Source: Capillidium heterosporum
Lineage: Eukaryota > Entomophthoromycota > Entomophthoromycetes > Entomophthorales > Capillidiaceae
Reading direction: 5' to 3'
Assembly: GCA_016630905.1 (NCBI GenBank)
Contig: WBMQ01000015.1
Location: forward strand, 372,001-436,000
DNA: 64,000 nucleotides
Positions 1-12,730 of this stretch are shown in pieces. Under the pieces are notes generated by a model. That model worked only from the letters and a program-made list of their open reading frames with translations. It was not told the origin of the DNA and did not search any database. Positions within the stretch are counted from its first letter, which is position 1. Each line of letters opens with the position of its first letter. The translations under genes were made by a program, and so were the position numbers.

Positions 1-7
1 TATTGCC

Positions 8-2301
8 ATGTCCATGCAGCGGTCTAGTTCCAACGAAATGGATTCAGATCGGTGGACTACTGGAGAACGGACTTTGAGCATGAATGAGGATTCCTTGGCT
101 GTGACACCAGTGAGATACCAGCTGAATCAGTCGACACATACCTCACCTGGACTTTCACCGAGCGAGCGTAGTCAGCTTATGGTCAACAACAACAACCCGA
201 GTAGCTTGGCCAGTCGATCTGCCCAGGCTTTGAGCGCACATCCTGAACAAGGTTCGAGGACTCCGCAACACTTCACTGACGACAATCCCTACTTCCCCTC
301 ACTGAGCCAAGAGAACCTATCCCCACTCGATCGTTTGGCTAGTTTACATACTTCCTTAACCGTTAACGGCTCTAACCCCCATGACGGATTGTCAACACCA
401 ACCAGCTCCATCCAGAACTGGCCGTTCACTGACTCGGAAGTGGGTACTATCTATCCAACCACTTTGAGCCGCGACTACAACGTCGACCCCCGTTTCACTC
501 AACCCATTTTATCCCGTAATCCAAGTGTCCGATCCAACTCTTTAGTCGTCCCGAGGTCGCTGTCCAATCTATCAGGACTCAACGTCGATGCCTCCCTGTT
601 GAAGAAGCTCAGTACCAAGTACCGCATTACGGCAGCTTCAGTCGCCAAGTCGTTGGGAGATATTGATCTGATCCAAGCTACCGAAATCCCCAGTTTAGAA
701 CCGGTCACCATAAAAATATATATGAACCAGGCTCAGTGGCACAACGACTGCCAGTTGCTACAAATATTGGACGGGCATTTTGTGCCCAAGTTGAAAGAGT
801 TCTTTGAGTACCAAGGAGGAAACGGTAAGACGAGCTACACATTAGTTCATCAGAGGTGTGGTATCAGTTTAACCAACCTCCTTGCCAACCAGACCAAACC
901 TTTAGCTGACGCCGAGATAAGACAGCTAGTAAAGGGTGTAGCCAGGCTTTTGGAGTTCTTCCACGCACGAGGTATAGTTGTCGCCGACCTTCAACCTAGC
1001 GACCTGTTTTTGACTTCAAACCCTGCAATCAACCCTCTGGTGCTGGGTAGGGTTACTAGCTGCCTGATGCAGGGAGACAAATTCAACCTGGAGTTCCCGC
1101 CACGCTACTGTGCCCCTGAGCTTGCACCCGCCTTCCTGGAGGAGGGCAGTTGGTTCCCCGTAGCTAGCTCGATGGATATGTGGGCTTTGGGATGCTTCAC
1201 CTACGTAAGTCATTTTATTAAGATCAAGTATTAATTTGTTTTTAGGAACTGTATGTCAGATCACCGCTAATGGGTCCTCAGATCTCCGAAGTTGAAGCCC
1301 TGCACTTCCTCAGCGACTTTAGTTCGTTACCCCTCCCCAACGGCCTCAGCTGGAATTCCGATGGTAGACTCAACCTCCCCAACCTCGATACTGTGCCCTC
1401 CGACGTAGCTCAAGCTCTATCCAACCTGTTAATAAGAGATTCTGAAGAACGTCTCACCGCCAGCCAACTACTGAAATCTAACTTCATAGCCAACTGTCCA
1501 GCTTCATCAACTCCATTGCCGGCTCTGAGCCCCCAACTGCCTCCCAGGTGTAGGAACGGCGAGCTGGATCCCGAATTGGGTCTACCGCTTTTAAACCTGA
1601 GACATCAACTGGTGGCGACGAGTGAGGTCCAGGTACCTCGACTCGTACTGGTGCTCCCAAATCCCAAAGCCTCCAAGGGATGGCACGACTCCCGATACTG
1701 GGACTCTACAACCTTCCGAGTCCATCTTTTGTGCGAAGGTGAGTTCGGAGTACACCTGACTCACAGTGCCGGCATTCCCCTAACCGACCCCCACCACTTT
1801 ATGGCCAAGGCTGGTTTACTTGCCGCTATCACCGCCCAACTCTGCGCCAGTTACGCAGGTCCCGAGTTGCTCCGATTCGCCGATCCCAATTTGATCAACC
1901 AACTAGTCAAGGCTAAGGATGGAGATCTGGTAGGATACTTTGAGGAGCTGGCCTCAATACTGGAGAAATATTGTGCCCTCCTCAACGACCCCGAATTTGA
2001 AGTTATCCGAACTTCGGCCCAACGCCTGGTAGCCACCCGAACCACCCTTAACGACCCTCACCTCAAAGCGTGGATCCCAGCTGCTAGGATGGCTTTGACT
2101 TCGGCACGACACCTGGCCCTTAACGAGGTACGCACATTGCTCAATCACACCGAGGTTACTGACATCGGGCTGCAATACTGTGGGACACAGGGTAATTGGA
2201 ATGCCAATATAAACTTGCCTAGTGAGATTGGTAGGCCGAGCGTTGTTCAACCGGCCTGGCATGCCTGGTTGTGTCACAAGCATTCCAGTACCAAGCATTG
2301 A
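8..2301 (+). CDS. Protein kinase-like protein, probably a pseudokinase
   Basis: Two exons (8-1204, 1246-2301) joined by a 41-nt GT-AG intron in phase 0 give about 750 residues. The first ~200 residues are Ser/Asn-rich and look disordered. A kinase fold spans roughly residues 205-490: an ATP-site lysine in VTIKIY (~236), a catalytic-loop match ADLQPSDL (~326), and CAPE (~368) in place of APE, followed by MWALGCF. The catalytic-loop Asp is present, but HRD reads VAD, the loop Lys is Gln, and no DFG is visible before the CAPE motif, where GRVTS stands instead. I infer weak or no phosphotransfer and a scaffold or regulatory role. The C-terminal ~250 residues match nothing I recognise. The frame is open to the left edge of the window, so the true start may lie outside it. 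No kinase subfamily could be assigned. Confidence 0.7.
1205..1245 (+). other. 41-nt spliceosomal intron, typical of this window
   Basis: It begins GTAAGT and ends TTTTTAG, and its removal restores the kinase-fold frame. Introns of 33-60 nt with the same layout recur in nearly every multi-exon gene here, so I used this size class to build the other models. Confidence 0.85.
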
Positions 2302-3706
2302 TCCTAATATTTGATAGCAGTAGTCGTTTAGGGGCAATTTGGCTTGCAAAGTAGGCTAGGTTTATTTGCTTCGAATACGTTTATGTTTAGCTCTGTTTTG
2401 ATGGTGAAGTTTTCCACCAGGTTTTATAAAAATAATAAGTTTGATTAGATTTTTGTTTTTTAGTATAGGTGCTAAATTTTGCAATAATCTTTTTAGGTGA
2501 AGTTTAAACATGTAGATCAAGGTATCACAGACTAATACTAGCGGTGGTAAAGGGATTTATTCAATGGAGTATAGGCATTTTTTGTTTAGAAGATGTGGAT
2601 TCTAGTTATATATTTTTCATTCCAGATACAAAGTTGACGTTTAAGTCCTATCTGAAACGCATCTTTTTTGGGTTTGCTATTTCAAAGTGAAAAATTCTTC
2701 ACAAATTATCTAATAGCGGCTTATATGAACTATGAGCATATGAATCCTTGTCTAAATTACTTGGGCTGGAATACCACCATCACTTTGAATATAGATGGCC
2801 ATCTAAGGATTAAAAGGATATTTCCTTTTAAAACTAATAAGCGAGGATTAGTATACGATAAAACAAGTTGAAATATATCCATCGAGACAACCGACAGTTG
2901 AAGTCAATGATTATTGACCCAGACATCCCCATAAAAATTGCTAGTAGCTACCAGTCTTTTAATAATAATATTTGACTCATTCAATTATATTTTATAGCAC
3001 AGCCACTCTATAACTAATTTAGGTTGTCCTAAAAGTACACATTGTAAGCCTAACCGACAGTATTGAGTTTGTGAATCCAAGCAAGCTGGTTGGTATACCT
3101 TTTCGTTCCTATACCTAACACCTTAAGCTGAGAAAATGAAAGTCGAAAGAGAAGGGTTGTAAATAGAATAAACTATATGAATTTGAAACTGTGGGGAAGG
3201 AATGTAAAGTCGAATCTCAATAGTAGGAAGTATTCAATCTAGTAAGGTGGGGTATCTAAAAGATGGATCAACTTAAGGCGCTTTGGTTATGAACAATACA
3301 AACATTGCTAAGAAACCATATCCTCAACACAGTTTAAAAATAAAGAAATGATGCTTTACCATAAAAACAACATACGCTCATAGTATATCAATACTAAGAG
3401 TATTGGGTTACATCAAGGTTTGCTATAAGTGGAAAAAGTGATAGCTAAAAATTAAACAAGTATAGTTCAACAGTACTTTTACGTTACAGATCAAGAAAAA
3501 AATTACCTAGCCCTTAAAACTTTAGAAAACGCAAGTTTTACAAGCTATAGGCGCTTGCATTTGGTGAATCGAAGTTTTGCCCTTTAGTTGGAAAGGTTTG
3601 GATAAATAAAAGGTAGGTTCGCATGTTGATAGAGGCGGTGGTAAGCATGAGGGTAGGCTAGACTAGACTAATTTTACTGTGGATTGGGAACTTAAAGATA
3701 TCTGTT
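2302..3706. other. Intergenic spacer between convergent genes
   Basis: The stretch is AT-rich with only short random-looking frames. The longest, at 2668-2871, has no recognisable motif. It holds the 3' ends of the pseudokinase and SR-protein genes. I see no RNA gene or repeat. Confidence 0.6.
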
Positions 3707-4512
3707 CTACTCGAAGTTGGGTGAGGCGACGGTCAATGCGGCTTTGGTCGGTTCGCTGGTGTTGCCGACTTCGTCACGATCGCCCTGCTCTACGTCATTT
3801 TCACCTCGGGAGCTCGATTTACCGTTCTTTTCGTTGAAATCTTCCTTCTCCGACGTCTCATCTAAGTTTCTGAGTTAGGTCAAAGCGTTTTGTTCCATTA
3901 CCTTTACTATTGGGTGCATCGTCGTCACGTCGACCGTTCGATTCGGAACGGTACTTGGGAGAGGAGGGGTCCTGTCGGTTGGGCGATATGGAGCGGTTGT
4001 GGGAACGGCCTTCCGACTCACGTCTAGAAGGTGGAGATCGGTAGTTGCGTGGGGAGGGCGAGCGGCGACGGGGAGATGCGGAACGTCGGTGCTTTGGTGA
4101 ACTTCGGCGTGGCGAGTACTGAGGACGACGTTCACCTCTAGGGTTGAGGGTGGTACGAGCCCACTAGGGAGATAAGTGGATGCTCAAACACTAAATGTAC
4201 CTGTAAACTGAGTCGAAGTCCGTTGATGGGGCGTTGGTGTAACTCGTAGTAGGCATCGCTGGCATCCCTAGGATCTTCGAATTCGACAAAGGCGTAGCTA
4301 ACATCGTAAGTACTAAACTGAATAACTAAATTACGGCTTGGCATGGTGGCTACGTGGGGCGGGGATGTCGCAACGGACCAATCTCCCATAGCTAATTTTG
4401 GTCATTAAAATATTTGGAAATGTGATTACCGTTCGAATTCGTAAGCCAGTTCACGAGCCTTTATGTGGGAGCTAAAACCAGTAACGAAAATGGTGCACTT
4501 GTTTCTGTCCAT
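3707..4512 (-). CDS. SR-type splicing factor with one RRM and an RS tail
   Basis: Five exons (4430-4512, 4335-4391, 4201-4297, 3902-4163, 3707-3861) with introns of 37-40 nt give 217 residues. The RRM (~5-75) starts with CTIFVTGF (RNP2 position), continues GRLVRCDIPAP, and has YAFVEFEDPRDA as RNP1. The layout matches the fungal single-RRM SR proteins. Residues ~85-170 are rich in RS, SPRR and RRRSPSPR segments, the RS domain that is phosphorylated by SRPK-type kinases in this family. The tail is acidic. It would bind exonic enhancers in nuclear pre-mRNA and help define the tiny introns seen here. The start codon is the only ATG that leads directly into the RRM. The family is clear; I could not choose between named orthologues. 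Confidence 0.88.
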
Positions 4513-6354
4513 CTTTTAGATCCTATAGGGGAGGTTGAGTCAACTTTTTTACACGCGAAATACACTAAATATGGGTTAGACGTTTTATTTGAGCTTAATA
4601 AACAGGAGTAGGTAGTAGCAAATTGTTTGCTTACATACCAAGATTGGGAGGTCAAATACAATGAAATCATTCCAGTTTAGACAGCTAATCGCTCTTCATT
4701 ATTCAAGTGGTACCCAATGAAGTGGTTCTACACTAGATTTAAGTTGCTATTTTAAGATATAGCGTCCCCATGGGGGTAAATTGTGTATAGCCAATCTGAT
4801 AAAGCTCTTTCTGTAGCTCATGTATATAGTTGACTATAAATACCAATTATAGCTTCAAAGCATATGTCTATGAGAATACCATTTTCTATATAGCCATCTC
4901 TTCGTAAAGCAATTTTTGCCATGAAACACAAATTTAAAAGTTGTGCAATGTAAAATTAATAGTATGTTCAAAATACTATCTTCTATTAAAGTTTTTATAT
5001 GTTGGCTATAAGATAAAATGCCATAATAAATTTATAGCCTTGATTTTCCCTATCTAAATTTTCAATAATGTAGAAAGTTCAATAGAGTTCTCAATCCGAC
5101 TGATTATCAACTTTATAACTAGATTCATTGAATACCCTAATAAAATATCAATAGAGATTTAAAAAATCTACAATCAATTGAGACCTGGGATTAAAAATAT
5201 TGAATAAAACTGCATAGGTCGTCTACTTTACTACATTAGCTGTCTCTCTAAAAATTTTGTGAACTATATAAGTTTGAAGTTTTTACCACCGCCAAAGTGG
5301 CTTTTAAAGTATGATTAATAGTTTGATACCTAGTAAGAAAGTCAGCTATAGATGTAATTTCCAGTAAAGCAGACTTCTGTAGATATACTATTTTTAGATT
5401 GAGATACCTAATAATGATGATCGTCGATGTAAAGGTCACTTAAAACCCTATCCATCAACCTTAACCATAAAAATGGCAAGTAGTGTAACTACGTATAGCT
5501 ACACATATGTGTAACAGCTGTAACTATTAATTTAATAATAAATAGACTTCAATGGTATAGCCTTATATTGATTTTTTATCAATGTGTTTTTATATGAATA
5601 TCAAGTAAGATACCCATTCCTCTGCATCTATAGTATAAATATCACTAAGAAAATCAGTCACTTTCGACGTCAGTTTTGGGAAAGGCAATCCTTTATCAAT
5701 GGATAACTTGTATATGTCGGATAGCATCCTTATAATTGAGTAGTATTCAACCCTAAAGACTTAAAAAAGTATAAAAGGTGTTTAAAACTTTGATATCTAT
5801 ATTACTGCGATGTATATTGCCTTCCAAAGAGGCCTAGATCAAAGAAAATTTGGGTATTACAATTCCAAACTACAGCCAAGGCATTTATCCGGCAAGAGGG
5901 TGGAAGTGAAATTCGTAAATTTTAATTATAGATTCAACAAATGGAAATTTGGTTTAATTTAATTGGATACTATACAATAGTTAGTTCAATGATTTAAGTA
6001 GCAGCTTATATGTATGTGGCTTCTATTTGTTAACGATAACCTTCAAATATGTTCGAACCCCTTAAATTTAGTCAGCTGCCTTTGTTCCAATTTAACTTGC
6101 AACATGCATTGCATTGATATTATTTTTAAACTAAATTAAATCCGAACAGCCTTTGTTCTAAAAGTTTTACCGCTATTTCCACCTTAAGTTAGGACACCAT
6201 TTCTCCACCAAATCAAACCCATCCATTCCAATAAATGATGGTGGAGTTTGGGTGGTGATTTTATGCTGTTGGACTGCCAATTAGATTCGAGCCTCCTAAC
6301 ATAAGAGGCAGCGTTTCCAGTTTAAAAGCCCTAGTTTGCTTATCAAGATTCAGT
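4513..6354. other. Gene-poor AT-rich spacer, likely divergent promoters
   Basis: It lies between the divergently transcribed SR-protein and SEC14 genes. Open frames are short and in low-complexity AT-rich sequence. I see no domain, tRNA or repeat array. Confidence 0.55.
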
Positions 6355-7264
6355 ATGTCGACAGTTATTGCTATGCCCGTTGGTTCCGGTCGTGTTGGTA
6401 CCATGACCCCCGAGCAGGAGAAGGCCCTACAGGAGTTCAAGGAGCGTATCCAGGCCGCCGACCTCTTCAAACCCGAACGCCATGATGACCACTTCTTACT
6501 CAGATTCCTTAGAGCACGTAAATTTAATCTAGATGCTGCCTTTGAAATGTTGAAGAACTTTGAAAACTGGCGTGTTGAATGGGATGTCGACAACTTGGTC
6601 AAGGAGTTCAAACTTCCCCACGAGGAACAAGGTAGTAGAAATTTACCCCAGATTTTACCACCAGATTGACAACTTGGGCCGACCTGTTTACGTTGAACAA
6701 ATAGGTAAGGTCGACATCAACAAGATGTTCAATATTCTGTGTCCCGAAGAAAAGGACGCTAACATCAAGTACGAGAAGGCCCTCAACCTCATGTTGAAGC
6801 ATTTCATCGTTGGCTACGAGACCTTACAGAACCGACGCTTCCAAGCTTGCTCCGAGAAGGCAGGTCACCGTATCGAAACCTGTTTCACCATCCTAGATTT
6901 GAATGGAGTGGCTCTTTCTCAGGCCACAACCGTCCTCCCCTTCATCAAAGAGACCGCCAAGATCGCTCAGGACTATTATCCCGAGATGATGGGCAAGGTA
7001 ATTCTATTTTATACTTTTAGTTTCCTTACCCTTTGCTCCTAGATGTTCATTATTAACGCTCCCTTCCTATTCCGAGGCGTTTTTACTATGGTAAAGCCGT
7101 TCTTAGATGCTGTTACCTTGAGTAAGATCGAATTATTGGGTGGCAGCTACAAGTCCCAGCTCCTAAAGGAGATACCAGCTGCCAACATACCCAAGATGTT
7201 CGGAGGTGAATGCAATTGTCCCGGCGGCTGCGACAAATCGGACGTCGGTCCCTGGAAGAACTAA
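6355..7264 (+). CDS. SEC14: Sec14-family phosphatidylinositol/phosphatidylcholine transfer protein, with one frame break
   Basis: The protein would be about 287 residues (yeast Sec14 is 304). The CRAL-TRIO N domain carries LTPEQEKAL-like [12 protein letters not shown] and [11 protein letters not shown]. The lipid-binding domain has [18 protein letters not shown] and PKMFGGEC. The family exchanges PI and PC to keep Golgi membranes secretion-competent. An intron at 6998-7042 is clean. The conserved protein reads in one frame up to base 6630 and continues in the next frame from 6632, so base 6631 (a G) is surplus. The two halves align to Sec14 without a gap, so no intron explains it. It could be a consensus error, a recent lesion or a frameshift site. 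The start at 6355 gives the normal family N terminus. Confidence 0.88.
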
Positions 7265-10200
7265 GTACCCACTAGAGTTTTTGATTTCAGGCTCCCACCT
7301 CGTTTCACGTTCCTCTAATACGTTTATAAACCTAAGAGCTTCTGTTCTAAATTGATAAGCTGTTTTATTCTTTTTATATTTGTAGTTGTCTTGTAAGTCT
7401 AGGTTGATGTACTAACACTGATTGTTTCTAAAATATCGACTGTTTCCCCATAGTAAAACTTTTAGCAGTCAAGATTTAGATGGTAAGTACTTCGATATGC
7501 TCATATTAAATTGAAACTAAAGGGATTAAAGTAGCATTAGATATTCAATCCTTTTATTTAGCTAGCAGCAATTAAATACAATCCAAACATATACCTTGCA
7601 CTTCACTGTCACTATGAAATCAAATTGAGAGGGGCAATGATAGGTAAACCAACAACATTGACTAGCACTAAGAGAGCGAAGATCGTTAGGTACTAGCTAT
7701 AGTAAACTATTTTTTATTCTTTTCAAGGTCTGTAAACAAGCTATTAGAAGCTAATTGAAATGGCTTGCAAAAGGTCAATGGGACTATAAGGTACAAAGAT
7801 TTGATCGTATTGAATTGGTAAGTAGTACTAGTATTGGCGGTTGAGAAGAAGTAATACTCCTATGATAAGCTAGACTTTAAGGAGGATTTGATGTTAGTTA
7901 CCAACAGCTTCCCATAGTGGAATGGTAAATATGATATTAGTGATGAAGGCAAGGTAGAAATAGCTACTGCTTTGAACGGCACTTCAGAATGTACAGAACA
8001 TAAACCCAATAAAGGGTAAGGCTAACATCAAAGAAAGGATTGTGACGAGGCTTGAAGGATAGTGTAAAATAGTCAAATTTCAAAGTGGTTGAAGCTTAAC
8101 TTTAAATTTTGACTAGAACAATAATATAGGCAGTAAAGCTAGAAACAGTTGACGATAGATTTCTATTATAACAAGAGCTTAAATAAATTCAGTCCTTCAT
8201 TATTGCTATGATATTGCAAACTTTGAATATAAAGCATCCTACTATATACCACTAAACACATCCTGTTTTACATATCATTACTATTTCTTCAAGATACCAA
8301 CATTTCATTTCAACTGTCCACAAACAATAGATTTTTTGAAGATAGTTAAGTTTAATATATTTTATACTACTAAATATACGATAGCTCTACCAAAGTAATT
8401 ATAGAAGATATGAAAATACTGCAAGTTCGTATAATATTACTGGCGTTTAGCTTTGATAAAAGTGCACTATAGTCTATCGCCTAAAGCATAGAATTTTTTA
8501 AAAGTTTATATGAAAGAGTAGCTTATATGAGCACTACTTATAAATAAATTACTGATGTAAATATTGCTATGTTATATACTAAAAGTGGTTAGATATATGT
8601 TGAATAGCTTTGATAGCTCTTATATCCTATTAACACTTTACCCATTATATTAATTAGAATGCATAAGTGTAGTAGAAGTAGTGCAGCCATACACGACCAA
8701 TTTCAAAGAAATGTAAAAAGTAGGATGTCTGGAGATTCACTTTTAGCTACTACAAGGTACTCTTGTAAACTGATACTTCCTATCTTTGTTAGAATAATCC
8801 CATTAGATACCCTATGGATCGTCTGTATAACTATTTATAAGCAAGTGGGAGTTTACCACTTAGGTAGTTCGTTCTAAGCATATTTGTTATGTATAATTAT
8901 TCTTAAAGTTGAAGGAATAAATATCGGCCTCTAGGAAGAAAAACCTAAGACTTACTCATCAATATATCAGCGACACAGGCTACTTCAAGGGAGGCTTGAG
9001 TGAGTTTGATACCAACTAAGACTTTCATCATGGAGGTGGAGGGAAGATAGTTTTGAGTCAAAGATTCATCATTTAGTTACACAATCAGATCATGGACATA
9101 GGAAGGAAGATCTCTCAGCGTGATAAGGAGCCCTTCCTATAGCATACTATTTTTGAAAATTCGTAGGGTGCAATATAACTAGACAATCACTATCTCTACA
9201 ACTAATTTAAATAGTTTAGGGCTGTAGTAAGTAAATTGAATGTAATATCCAAAGCACCTTATCGAATAATTCATTAGATATAAATTTAGACGTACATCAG
9301 AATATTGAAGTATATTTTTATTAGCTTAGATGTCTGATTTTACTATTCATCCCAAAATTTTAGCAAAAGTTTGGTATGGTCAAACAGAAAATTCATTATA
9401 GTTTAACTCAGTTTTCGCCGTAACTAGCATACTTATAAAGTTAGATACAGGATATCTGAGTAAATTTAATAGTAAAGATTCAATTTGAAGAGGAAATTTT
9501 TACTTTATAGCTCGCTAAAATTAAGTTTAGGAATTTTAAGTTGTGGGTTCGATTTTAGAATTTTAATAGACGAATTGCCAAAAGGCATAGGAATCCATCT
9601 TTTGAAATATTATATAGGAAGAATATATACAAGCCGCTTGATTGCATACTATTTATGAACATATATTTAGAGTCTTGTTAGTTTTCCCAGTATATGCGCT
9701 ATCGATTTCATTATCAAAAATTTGCTACGCGATAGGATAGTAATCTTAACCTCATAAATTCTCAACAGATTTATAGAGACTGTTGGCATTCTTTAACAAG
9801 TTATATTGAAAAGAACTGTACCTCTTGCACAAGTGGAGAGAACTGCATGTTCCGCAGCAGTTGTAGTTTTATCCCCATCCAGTAAAAGTAAAGTTCAACC
9901 AATAGAGGTATGGTAACATGAGTGTGGGGAGTATTTTGGTTTTCAGCTTTCCCCAGATTTCAATAAGATCCACTTTTACTAAGCGTTAGTTGCAAAATTG
10001 ATTCAAGAGAAGGCATTATATTTGCAGTAAGCTAATGATATGCCATTAGATCAGCAATTCGTTGATGACTCAGATCAAATCTGAAATTAGCCAATATAAC
10101 CATTTGCGGCAAGTACCCAAAATAGTAGTTGGACATAGCAGTCCCAAATTTATAAACTAGACTTGATGTTGGCCAATTCAACACCTTCTTCCGCTTTCCC

Positions 10201-10405
10201 ACTTTTACATCACAAGTTTAATTTAATTTCAACTTACTTTATCGTAGCACCACCAATTTCCAAACTATACTTGTACCTTCAGTTAGTTTTCTAGTTTAGT
10301 ATCTAATACCTTAGCAGTTAATTTTGCTTGGATACGTCAACACTTATCAACTTATCAGATAAATATACCCCTAATAACTTCAACTTAACTTCAAATAGCA
10401 CTTAG
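7265..10405. other. 3.1-kb gene-empty spacer
   Basis: The whole stretch is AT-rich. The longest frame (8659-8877, 72 codons) has no coding-like composition or motif. I found no tRNA-like B box with matching arms, no transposase motif and no obvious tandem repeat. Confidence 0.5.
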
Positions 10406-11486
10406 ATGTACCATTTTCAAACCAAGGATATCAACGACTTTGAAGACGATGAACACTGGGTGGATAAAAACTTTACTCACGAAGAGAACTATGCCAAGAT
10501 GGAAAGGTACAGCCGTAACTTGGATATGCTCTTCCCCGAAGTGCTGCCAAAAGATCCTAACTTTAACCCACCTAGCTACTTGTACGACTATATGCACTAT
10601 AGCAGCAAAGGTGTTGACAAGTTGAACCTTGGTTTTGACAAAAATAAGTTACCGATACTTCCTACCTTGACTAAGCCAGCTTACAAACTTGATAATGAAA
10701 AGCAAGGCCCTGTGGTAACTGAAAATCAGCTTGAAAAAGTAGATCAAAGGGAACTTTCAACTACCAATTCGGAAGTCGGTAGTACTCCTGATACTAGCGA
10801 CCTAATACCATTTACAGTGGCTCTATTTGGAAATATAGAAGCCTCATACAAAGCTAAACTACAAAACCTCTTAGACAAGTTGGAATCCGATCTAAGTAAG
10901 CGTTTGAACTTAATGTTAGTGATAGTAACTAACCTCTTTTATTATAGAACCTAGCCATAAACTCGATCTAAAAGACTGGACCCAGTATGACCTCCCATAT
11001 ATATTCGATAACTTGAAGCTCCTACTGGCCGAATCCAAAATCCAATTCTGTATCTTCCTTTTGGACCCAAAGATGCAAGCCAATCTTCCAATTCAAACTC
11101 TTTTACAATTGACCACGACTATGAAGCTTTTTCCAGTACTTTATAAAGACGAAGACTACCAAACCACTTTTCAACTCACCATCCGACTTTTGAATGATGG
11201 TATCCAATATTGTACGGTAACTCCATCTCAGAGAATAGGTGTAGTAGATAAGGAGCAACTTTTCGATTGCAGCGTCAAGCTTCCACTTATATGCCATATG
11301 GAGCAGTTGACAAAGTTACCAGCCGAATGCCTGTTCATTAGCTTAGCTTTACTCAAATTTAAAGATAACACCAAGCTTCTCAAACTTGAACCTAGCTCCC
11401 CAAAGTCACGTTTAAGTTCGCTTTTCTCCGTCTTTAAGTTTGTATTTCTTTTATCGGTCTTGACGATTTTACCTACAACCCTTTAA
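10406..11486 (+). CDS. Unrecognised protein with a C-terminal membrane anchor
   Basis: Exons 10406-10895 and 10948-11486 are joined across a 52-nt intron with an ACTAAC branch site, giving 342 residues. The N-terminal half is acidic and aromatic-rich (NDFEDDEHWVDKNF near the start). The middle has a short charged coiled-coil-like segment just before the splice. The second exon is rich in hydrophobic and Leu-rich helices. The last ~25 residues form one hydrophobic segment (FKFVFLLSVLTIL) with almost nothing after it, which is the layout of a tail-anchored protein inserted from the cytosol. No signal peptide and no domain I can name. Function unknown; the topology is an inference from hydropathy. 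Confidence 0.7.
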
Positions 11487-12241
11487 GTCTAGGTTAGTCC
11501 TTTACGTCTTAACTTTAAGTGCAAGTAGGTTTATATTGAAATTTACTAGTTAGTTAATGGTTTTAGTTTTATTTGACGTGTACCTGTAGTTCCCAACGTT
11601 CTTTTGTATGGAGTTTTCGGCTTAGTATGATTCCTTTCAACTTGAGCTGGACTTCCAACCCTCTTCAATTAGGATTAAATGCTTAGTACGTTTGTGTAAA
11701 TAGTTTTTGTAAGGATGCGTACAATTGCAGGAAGGTGTAGATTGGAACGTAGATAGATTGGATCTAGTTTGTAACTTTAGAAATTGTAACTTTAGTATTA
11801 GTGCCTGTATATCCCTAATAGATGTTTTAGATTTGCTAGTGGTTAATAACTTGACCTTGCGTATATCTCTTTATGGTTAGAACTATACATCTACACATAA
11901 ACTTCTCCAATATGTTCCTTTAGTGAGTATAAGGTCCTTTTCCAACGTCAAAGTATATCGGTTTAGTTGGTAAAATTGAGCTTGAGCGTCCCAAATTAAT
12001 ATCTAGCTTCCCTTAGAGATGTATGGGAAGTTGTATAGATAAGCACTAATAAATTTAATTATATTTTAAACTTTATAACTGATAAATTCTAAAAACTTAA
12101 TACTTGGAAACATACAAGCTTATTGCACTTTATTATAAACTCATACTCCCTAAGGTAGCACTAAATAGTGTAATACAAGATAAAGTATATTTATTAATGC
12201 ATACATACGCTATGGCATCAAATAGTTTTATTAATTAAAAG
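11487..12241. other. Spacer between convergent genes
   Basis: It holds the 3' flanks of the tail-anchored protein gene and the Kunitz gene. AT content rises sharply past about 12,000. Nothing else is recognised. Confidence 0.5.
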
Positions 12242-12686
12242 TTAATATACATCTATGGTGTTGTCATCTTTCTCCGGCTTATCCTCAGGGTAAACAAAGT
12301 TCTTAATCTTACACAACCTCTCACACTCATCCTTCTTGATGAAAGGTCTACATCCGTTGCAACCACCATAGGAAAATTCCTTACAGGAGTTTGTATAGAC
12401 GTCGTAGTGGAACGAAGTAATAGCTGCATAACACAGGCCGGGATCGGGGACTTGATAACAGCGGTCATCCCTACAAAAAAGTTAGAAATTGTAATTGTAA
12501 TTAACTTACTGGCTCCTTTGGTTCGAAGGTAGAGATCCTAAATCTAGTCGAACACAGCGTTGGCTTGGTTTACCTTTGGAAGTACTTTGAAAAAAGTTAA
12601 AAGTTATTGAAATAGAAATAGTACCTTTCGTTGGGTAGACTGAGGACTGATAGTAGTGGGTAGAATATTAATACTGATGCCTTCAT
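12242..12686 (-). CDS. Secreted Kunitz/BPTI-type serine protease inhibitor
   Basis: Three exons (12625-12686, 12510-12584, 12242-12470) with 40- and 39-nt introns give 121 residues. The start is followed by a hydrophobic signal (MKASVLIFYPLLSVLS). Exon 3 encodes one Kunitz domain, residues 50-99, with all six canonical cysteines: C50, C59, C75, C83, C95, C99. It also has the family's aromatic pair and the YGGC motif. By BPTI alignment the P1 residue is Tyr60 with Ala61 after it, which predicts a chymotrypsin-like target rather than trypsin. Extra cysteines C31 and C86 could form a fourth disulfide. The tail is acidic. Kunitz domains are common in animals and rare in fungi. A TATA box lies about 50 bp upstream of the start. 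Confidence 0.85.
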
Positions 12687-12730
12687 AATTATTTAGAGTT
12701 TTGGAAACGATAGATGTTGAATATATCTTA

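Noticed and set aside
5248-5439. Minus-strand 63-codon frame
   Set aside because: AT-rich, no motif, no transcript signals.
6040-6075. Possible tRNA B-box match (TGTTCGAACCCC)
   Set aside because: No matching acceptor, D or anticodon arms can be drawn around it.
6600-6660. An intron to explain the SEC14 frame break
   Set aside because: Every GT-AG option removes conserved Sec14 residues or is under 20 nt.
8659-8877. 72-codon frame in a long spacer
   Set aside because: Composition matches surrounding AT-rich sequence, with no motif and no splice partner.
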